Assembly (NCBI RefSeq): GCF_003206135.1
Contig: NZ_PZJT01000015.1
Location: 64,189-114,674, forward strand
Reading direction: 5' to 3'
DNA length: 50,486 nt
From: Salinicola salarius
Lineage (GTDB): Bacteria > Pseudomonadota > Gammaproteobacteria > Pseudomonadales > Halomonadaceae
Part shown: positions 45,366 to 50,486 of the stretch, piece by piece
Layout: each line of letters opens with the position of its first letter
How positions within the stretch are numbered: position 1 is the stretch's first letter
The notes under the pieces: generated by a model
Databases searched by the model: none
Told to the model about the DNA's origin: nothing
Seen by the model: only the letters and a program-made list of their open reading frames with translations
Position numbers and translations under genes: made by a program

Positions 45366-48300
45366 CAGAAGCCCCTGTGTTCGATATGGTTGCGCCATTC
45401 AGCATACATTTTTCTACACTTATGGTTCTGTTGAACCGTGTCGTTTAGAAGACATTGTTGAATTGAGAGGCGTAGCTCAGTTGGTATGTCACCAACAAGT
45501 GTGCTTACCATGCTGTCGAGTTTATCAGCAAGCCGGCCTGGAGGAAGTGGGTGCTTGGTGATCTGGCTTATCAGGTTATGACATTCCAGCAGGTGTACCA
45601 CTTTTCGGGCAGCTAGAGAGAAGCTCTCGAGTGTTTCTTTTGTGCTCTTCGTATTGTTTTTATACTCGTCTAACTCTGTTCTTAGCTGTTTCCCTACGTG
45701 ATGGTCCAATGCTGGGTCAGCCAGTCCTTGCTCTATGATAGGAAGGTTGATATCACTCTGGATACGTTCTCTGAGGATGAGCTTCAATGCTTCCTTATTA
45801 AAACGCTTACGGTTGAATTGTGTTGCTTCTTGCGGTTTACGATAAAGCGCTTCATCTCCAGAAAACTTGTTGACTTGGCAGAGCACCGGCTCCAACCAGT
45901 CATTCTGATAGACAACGGCAACGCCCTTGGGCAGTTTGGCGATCTCGTCGAGCTGTTCGTCACGCAAGGCTACGGATTTGCCTATCAAGCGCCGGTCAGC
46001 CTCTTCGGGCAGGCGCAGGATGATTTTTGTATTGGTATTACGAATGGCGGCGATATCAACGGCGTTAGGTGATTGGTCGACAATAATGAAACCTTCGCCA
46101 TAAGTGCGCATCTCGGCAATGGCATTGGTCAGCATTTCAACAGCCTTGGCGGCAACGCCTGCCCCTTCGCTACCACTGTCCGGGCTGTGGCGAAGTATGT
46201 TGTGGGCCTCCTCCAGTACCGTTACATGGCGCAACGGTTGGTTCATGCCTCCCTGCGTCATGCGATATTCACTCAAGCGCATGACCAAAAGCCCCATGAT
46301 GAGCGCCTTGGTTTCGGAAGAACCGACACGGCTGAGATCGACAATGACGCGACTGTCGAACATCGCTTCGTCGCCAACCTCGTCATTAGTGAAAATCTGC
46401 CCGTTCATCCCGTTGGTGAGAGACTTGACACGTGTGGAAAGCGAGCCAATGTAGTTGCCCTTGAGTTCTTGTGAATAAGCCGAATCCTCGATGACTCGTT
46501 CCAACGTATGAAGCAGATCGATAAAGGTGGGGAAAACGTCGTGACCATGACGGTTGGTGGAGTCATCAAGGTTCCAACCGCAATCTCGATAGGCTGTTAG
46601 CACCGCATCTTTGAGCACTACGGGCATGGCCGCATACATGGGCCAGCAGATATTGAAGATCTCGACCAAACGATCGATGTGCTCCAGCACATGGATGCCG
46701 GAAGGGAAGCGGAACGGGTTGATCTTGAGCAGTTCGGTATAGTGTGGGTTGGTACCGAACACGCGAACGCCAGGTACATGACCGAAGACATTCTTGTACT
46801 CGCCCTTGGCCGGTTCGATGACCAGGAAAGGGATATCGGCCGCGCTGATCTGCCCCAGCATGCCGTAGAGCGTATTGCTTTTGCCTGAGCCGGTAGAGCC
46901 ACTGACGAAAACATGGCTGCTCAGGTGGTCGAGGTTCAGCGAGATGTTCTGGGGCAGGTTTTCCCACAGATGGCGCAGTTTCCCCAAGGTCAGGCTTCTC
47001 TCCGCATCGGTATCGTCTGGCGTGTCGTCCAGGCGCTGAACCTTGCGACCAAAGGTTTCTGTCGTTACCACTGAAACCGTTGAAGTAGAGCTGCGCGGCA
47101 AGCTCAGTTGAATCGCCAGCTCCTTGCCTGATACCAACGTGGCGGGCGTCAGGTAGGTGATAGGAATCTGTTTCGAGAAGTTCGTCTTGAGCTGGGGATG
47201 ACGGAAGGTTGCCAGCCAGTCGATGATGTTTTTCTTGTCCTTTGAGTTCCAGGTACTCAAGGCGAAATCTTCATGGCTAGATTTGCTGCCCCGAATCAAC
47301 CCCAAAAAAATACTGGCCAACGATTCAGAAGACGCCTGGCTATCGCCAATGAAGTAGGCTGCGGAGTTCCATCCACCGTAGGTCTTGGCTTCGTCGATAC
47401 GCTCCAGATGGTGGTCGATTCTACGCAGTAGCTGCTCGATACTCTTATCGGTGGCCTCAATCGAAACCTGCTTGCTCGACCCGAATGTCTTGTTTAGCGA
47501 ACGACTATCGGTAACGCCCGTGGTCTGAGTGGACGAGGTGGTTTGGGAGGTGGCGGTGCTTTGGTTGGTACTATGGCTCTCGTTCGTGCCATAGGCCGTC
47601 GAATGGTTCGTCCCCGTGGTTTTTTGTTCGTTGAGCAACCCCGCCACTGTATTTCCCAGTTGGGTGCCAATCATGACGCCGAGAGGTCCACCAGCCGCTC
47701 CCAGACTGGCTCCTGCCGCGGGCAATATCGCCGCAGCTCCCTTTGAGAGCGCCGTTTGCGAGCTTAAAGACACGGAACTGCCAGTCGTTTCCGTTGTGGA
47801 TGTTCCCTTAGTCTCCGTCGTGCCCTTGGTCTCGGTCAGCCCCAGGCTTGTGCCCAACGATTCGCTCAGGCTCTTGCTGATGTTCAGGCCGACGCTATCG
47901 CTTTCCTGTTCGCCGAACGACAACTGCTGCTTTAGCAGTGGGGAAAGCTGCGTCGCCACCTGCTCATAACCTGCGCGAATCAGATCGAGATTTTGCGAGG
48001 AAATCGGTTCGGCCAGGATAAGCGCTTGATAGGCGCGGCCTTCGGCGGCATCAATGAAACGCTCCAGTCCCTGCATGAAGTGTTCGCGGTTATCGGTGGA
48101 AAGCGCGGGAACGCCTGTCACGGATGTGACGCAGGCGGAAGGGTTATCCCGCTGCTCCTGCACCGCATCGAGCAACTGATTGGTCTCTTTCAAAGGCAGA
48201 GGGCGCAAAGCACTACCTGGGAAATGCCCCTTGAAGGTTTCGCGCAACAATTCGCCTGAATTAAGGCCCAGCATTTTGCCCGGCTCGCCACGAGTACCGA

Positions 48301-48619
48301 GGTAAAGCTCGGTTTGCTGGCCATCGGAATTCAGCAGCATGAAAACCGTATATCCGGCGGCTCCCAGTGCGGTATAGGCCGCCGTCGTGCTCTCCAGTAC
48401 GGACTGCTTGTTGGCCTGAACGATGCGTTCGATATGGAAGAGCCGCATATCGGCGGCGCGGCTGAACGGCGCCTCGGACGTCTCCGTCGCTTGCACCGGG
48501 TACTGCCCAAGTTCCGCCAGGTAGCTACGGTTGATCAGGGTTTGGGAAGCTGCCAGGGAAAGGGCAGCATTTTCCTGAAGCTCTCGAACGGCCAGTGGTT
48601 TTGAAGGGGTATCGCTCAT
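45365..48619 (-). CDS. HerA/VirB4-like ATPase with glycine-zipper and Ser/Thr-rich insert
   Basis: 1084 aa. The N-terminal 280 residues are unfamiliar. Residues about 293-328 form a Gly/Ala-rich hydrophobic zipper (AAGASLGAAGGPLGVMIGTQ) that could enter a membrane. Residues about 340-375 are Ser/Thr/Asn-rich. The ATPase core (about 545-950) has Walker A GSTGSGKSNTLYG (K580), PFLVIEPAKGEYKNVFG, Walker B HVTVLEEAHNIL (E803, E804) and DQSPNAVDIAAIRNTNTKI, typical of HerA/DUF87 pumping ATPases. The C-terminus is helical. No NurA partner is visible. It is central to the five-gene operon, 19 nt after the tail-anchored protein gene. Confidence 0.85.
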   Translation of the reverse strand: MSDTPSKPLAVRELQENAALSLAASQTLINRSYLAELGQYPVQATETSEAPFSRAADMRLFHIERIVQANKQSVLESTTAAYTALGAAGYTVFMLLNSDGQQTELYLGTRGEPGKMLGLNSGELLRETFKGHFPGSALRPLPLKETNQLLDAVQEQRDNPSACVTSVTGVPALSTDNREHFMQGLERFIDAAEGRAYQALILAEPISSQNLDLIRAGYEQVATQLSPLLKQQLSFGEQESDSVGLNISKSLSESLGTSLGLTETKGTTETKGTSTTETTGSSVSLSSQTALSKGAAAILPAAGASLGAAGGPLGVMIGTQLGNTVAGLLNEQKTTGTNHSTAYGTNESHSTNQSTATSQTTSSTQTTGVTDSRSLNKTFGSSKQVSIEATDKSIEQLLRRIDHHLERIDEAKTYGGWNSAAYFIGDSQASSESLASIFLGLIRGSKSSHEDFALSTWNSKDKKNIIDWLATFRHPQLKTNFSKQIPITYLTPATLVSGKELAIQLSLPRSSTSTVSVVTTETFGRKVQRLDDTPDDTDAERSLTLGKLRHLWENLPQNISLNLDHLSSHVFVSGSTGSGKSNTLYGMLGQISAADIPFLVIEPAKGEYKNVFGHVPGVRVFGTNPHYTELLKINPFRFPSGIHVLEHIDRLVEIFNICWPMYAAMPVVLKDAVLTAYRDCGWNLDDSTNRHGHDVFPTFIDLLHTLERVIEDSAYSQELKGNYIGSLSTRVKSLTNGMNGQIFTNDEVGDEAMFDSRVIVDLSRVGSSETKALIMGLLVMRLSEYRMTQGGMNQPLRHVTVLEEAHNILRHSPDSGSEGAGVAAKAVEMLTNAIAEMRTYGEGFIIVDQSPNAVDIAAIRNTNTKIILRLPEEADRRLIGKSVALRDEQLDEIAKLPKGVAVVYQNDWLEPVLCQVNKFSGDEALYRKPQEATQFNRKRFNKEALKLILRERIQSDINLPIIEQGLADPALDHHVGKQLRTELDEYKNNTKSTKETLESFSLAARKVVHLLECHNLISQITKHPLPPGRLADKLDSMVSTLVGDIPTELRLSIQQCLLNDTVQQNHKCRKMYAEWRNHIEHRGF

Positions 48620-48638
48620 CGGTTCTGTCCACCTAAAT

Positions 48639-49487
48639 TCATTTCATCAGGGCAATCAGGAGTATCGCCAGGGCGGCGACGGCACCCCCCACCATCAGCG
48701 CGGTCTTGAATACCGGATTGTGCTCAGGCCGGGAGGGTGAGTCACCACCGGGGGGAGACTGGCTGCTCTGTGGTTGACTGGTGCGTGGCTTTGGAGGCAA
48801 GGGGACGAAGCCTTCCACGTTCTGTTGGCGTAGTCGTTCGCGTACATCAATGACATGTAGAAAGCGCTTTTCGGAGAAATTATGCTCCAGGTAAACCACT
48901 TGCTTGTTGTAATAGTCGCTTGACCATTGGCTTTTATCAGTATCTATTTTTCGGGCAAAAGCCTTTTGTGTATAGACTTTAAATAACTCGGGAACTTTCT
49001 TCTTGGTCCAGTCTATTGCGTTCCTTAAATCAGCGCTAGTTTGACTGTTATCGTGCAACTCCATCATCAGTGCAGCTCGGATGGTGTTTAGCTCTCCTTC
49101 CTTGACAAATTTCTGCAGGTTGTCGGATGGGATATAGTGTGAAGCCATGCCATCAGCGCTTTCTGTTCGAGAATCGTATACCTCAGTTTTGGGTACAAAG
49201 CCTTTTACCTTCTGTGCACGTAGGTGTGCTCGAACGTCTAGCAAGTGCTCTATCCGCTCGCGAGAGAAGTTCTGCCTAGCCAGAGTCCGATGCCGGCTAA
49301 AGTATTCGGCACTCCAGTTCAGAGGATCTGGGTCTACGCCATTTTCGCCGCTCCCTGGTTGGTATAGCGCAGGTACTTTCTTCTCTAGCTCGACTAGCAT
49401 CTCCCGCAGCAGTTCAGGTGTCACCCGAGAATCTTGGAGTGAATCAAGGTAGGATTTTCTGGCCTTTTCTAGCTCTAGCGAATCCAT
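48639..49487 (-). CDS. Tail-anchored protein with internal duplication
   Basis: 282 aa. Residues about 26-99 and 153-229 are two copies of one module: KKVPALY/KKVPELF, then WSAEYF/WSSDYY, then NFS-R-HLLDVRAHLR/NFS-R-HVIDVRERLR, each ending GFVP. A Pro/Ser-rich linker (about 230-258) leads to one C-terminal membrane helix (261-281, TALMVGGAVAALAILLIALM), so the bulk is cytosolic and the protein tail-anchored. GAGGAATAACA before the ATG, 2 nt after the upstream gene. Family unknown. Confidence 0.8.
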   Translation of the reverse strand: MDSLELEKARKSYLDSLQDSRVTPELLREMLVELEKKVPALYQPGSGENGVDPDPLNWSAEYFSRHRTLARQNFSRERIEHLLDVRAHLRAQKVKGFVPKTEVYDSRTESADGMASHYIPSDNLQKFVKEGELNTIRAALMMELHDNSQTSADLRNAIDWTKKKVPELFKVYTQKAFARKIDTDKSQWSSDYYNKQVVYLEHNFSEKRFLHVIDVRERLRQQNVEGFVPLPPKPRTSQPQSSQSPPGGDSPSRPEHNPVFKTALMVGGAVAALAILLIALMK

Positions 49488-49489
49488 TG

Positions 49490-50486
49490 TTATTCCTCGC
49501 CCTCAGTCGATATGGACAAGGTCTTGTCAAGCCGGGTTCTAAAATCTACAAGCCAAGCATGTTGCTCTTTAGCCGCCATGAAGGCACGTTCGCGCGCTTC
49601 ACGATCATTTGTTTTCCTCTGTAAATCCTTCAATAATTCATCAAACTTATGAGAAAACTTACGAGTCATGAATGCCGTGAATTGTTCGATAAGACGGTTG
49701 TTGCTTTCTTCAATATGTTCGCTAGCTTTCTCAATAAGGTCATTAAATGACCCGTTAACTCGGGTGGCCCGTTCTGTCCATGCCTCGTTTAGATCGACAT
49801 ACTCCCCGAAACTACGTAACTCTGTTTTTCCCCAGCTAAAGGGGTTGTACCATTTGCTGACACTTACCCTTCTACGGTCTTCCTTTACATCCTTCTGCTC
49901 TAGTGATAGGTTGAGTGAGATGTTTGAAGCAGATTGTTTAACTCCCTCTAATATCGGAAGATTTAAGCTTTCAACACCTTCGAATAAATCGGAAATATAA
50001 CGTTGATACTCATTGTGTAGGTCGTTACGAATGGCTTCTTGGGTTGTAACAAAAAGCTTTTCGTACTCGTTAATTAGCTTGTCATGCTCGAACTTTAGGT
50101 TTTTTTCCGCCTCTTGAAGCTTTTCTTTGGCAACATGCGGCTTTGCTTTATCATCGGAAAATTCTTTTTTCAAGCCCTGAAGAAGCGGAATAAAGCTTCC
50201 CTGTAATTCAACGAGCTTATCTACTGTCTGCTGAGGCAGTGCTCGCCCCTCCCGCTCCAGCTTGTCTTTGTAGGCCGCTGTATCGAAGCCCTTTTCCTGG
50301 CGTTGCCGTAGTGCCTGAATCTCTTCGTTGAGCTGTTCGAGTTGTCGCTTGCTTTGACCAATCTGCTCGATCAGTTCGGCTTCGTTCAGGCCGACTTCGA
50401 TGGTGCGGGTCAAGGCGTCATAGGCGCGCTTGAGGCGGTGTGGCATGTTGTACTTGTCGATGTACTCGTCAATCATCGCCTCGACG
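49490..50486 (-). CDS. Partial coiled-coil protein, possibly dynamin-like GTPase C-terminus
   Basis: At least 331 residues of an open frame that continues beyond the right edge; the N-terminus is missing. Long helices and coiled coil are visible (SKRQLEQLNEEIQALRQRQ and KEKLQEAEKNLKFEHDKL), followed by a helical end with charged repeats. DEYIDKYNMPHRLKRAYDAL recalls the helical parts of bacterial dynamin-like proteins, but the GTPase motifs would be outside the window, so this is tentative. Stop and next ATG are separated by 2 nt. Confidence 0.6.
   Translation of the reverse strand, partial: VEAMIDEYIDKYNMPHRLKRAYDALTRTIEVGLNEAELIEQIGQSKRQLEQLNEEIQALRQRQEKGFDTAAYKDKLEREGRALPQQTVDKLVELQGSFIPLLQGLKKEFSDDKAKPHVAKEKLQEAEKNLKFEHDKLINEYEKLFVTTQEAIRNDLHNEYQRYISDLFEGVESLNLPILEGVKQSASNISLNLSLEQKDVKEDRRRVSVSKWYNPFSWGKTELRSFGEYVDLNEAWTERATRVNGSFNDLIEKASEHIEESNNRLIEQFTAFMTRKFSHKFDELLKDLQRKTNDREARERAFMAAKEQHAWLVDFRTRLDKTLSISTEGEE

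Noticed and set aside
45468..45530. tRNA-like start GGCGTAGCTCAGTTGGTA
   Set aside because: Resembles a tRNA D-arm, but no matching acceptor, anticodon stem or T-arm follows, and it lies in the coding end of the ATPase gene.

Overview
The window reads as a chromosomal segment of a high-G+C, halophilic or marine gammaproteobacterium, most like Halomonas and its relatives (Halomonadaceae). The basis is protein resemblance (FadH, the fused-AB Mrp/Pha antiporter, HpxO, the rnr-rlmB-rpsF-rpsR-rplI-dnaB order) together with the dense G+C-rich coding. The genus is an inference.

Layout. 19-2190: FAD-dependent urate hydroxylase (hpxO) divergent from a KANL3/Tex30-like alpha/beta hydrolase, with a 26-bp near-palindrome between them. 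2222-2871: a promoter and a Val-Asp-Asp-Val-Asp tRNA cluster. 3172-6509: fadH and ltaE. 6843-13012: the stress-associated prkA-yeaH-spoVR set, a stand-alone Lrp/AsnC sensor domain and a membrane-anchored DNA/RNA nuclease. 13184-13579: three identical-anticodon tRNA-Leu(CAG) genes with their own promoter, back to back with rnr. 13808-21110: rnr, rlmB, rpsF, rpsR, a DUF2232 membrane protein, rplI, a strong terminator and dnaB. 21237-25363: small unknown genes, an EAL-CBS-GGDEF protein, and hemH. 25416-31248 (minus): a complete group-2 Mrp/Pha cation/H+ antiporter operon, phaAB-C-D-E-F-G. 32092-40908: an MltB-type lipoprotein, a FlhF-like GTPase with a very long C-terminal extension and an overlapping orphan gene, rsmE, purD, prkB, a HIT hydrolase and coq7.

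From about 40.9 kb to the right edge the window becomes accessory. Base composition falls in patches, and housekeeping genes give way to small unknowns, a PD-(D/E)XK-type predicted nuclease, an OGFr_N-domain protein and a HEPN-like protein. A 68-bp repeat occurs twice in this stretch. Last comes a tightly packed five-gene minus-strand operon running off the window: a coiled-coil (possibly dynamin-like) protein, a tail-anchored protein with an internal duplication, a 1084-aa HerA/VirB4-like ATPase with a glycine-zipper and a Ser/Thr-rich insert, a colicin-like HNH nuclease toxin, and a DUF6985-like presumed immunity protein. This operon is the best candidate for an undescribed system. Membrane-associated helpers, a pumping ATPase and a nuclease/immunity pair are translationally coupled, which suggests an effector-delivery or defence machine.

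A second pattern runs through the whole window. Many spacers carry 10-19 bp tandem repeats (2-5 copies), often directly in front of a start codon.
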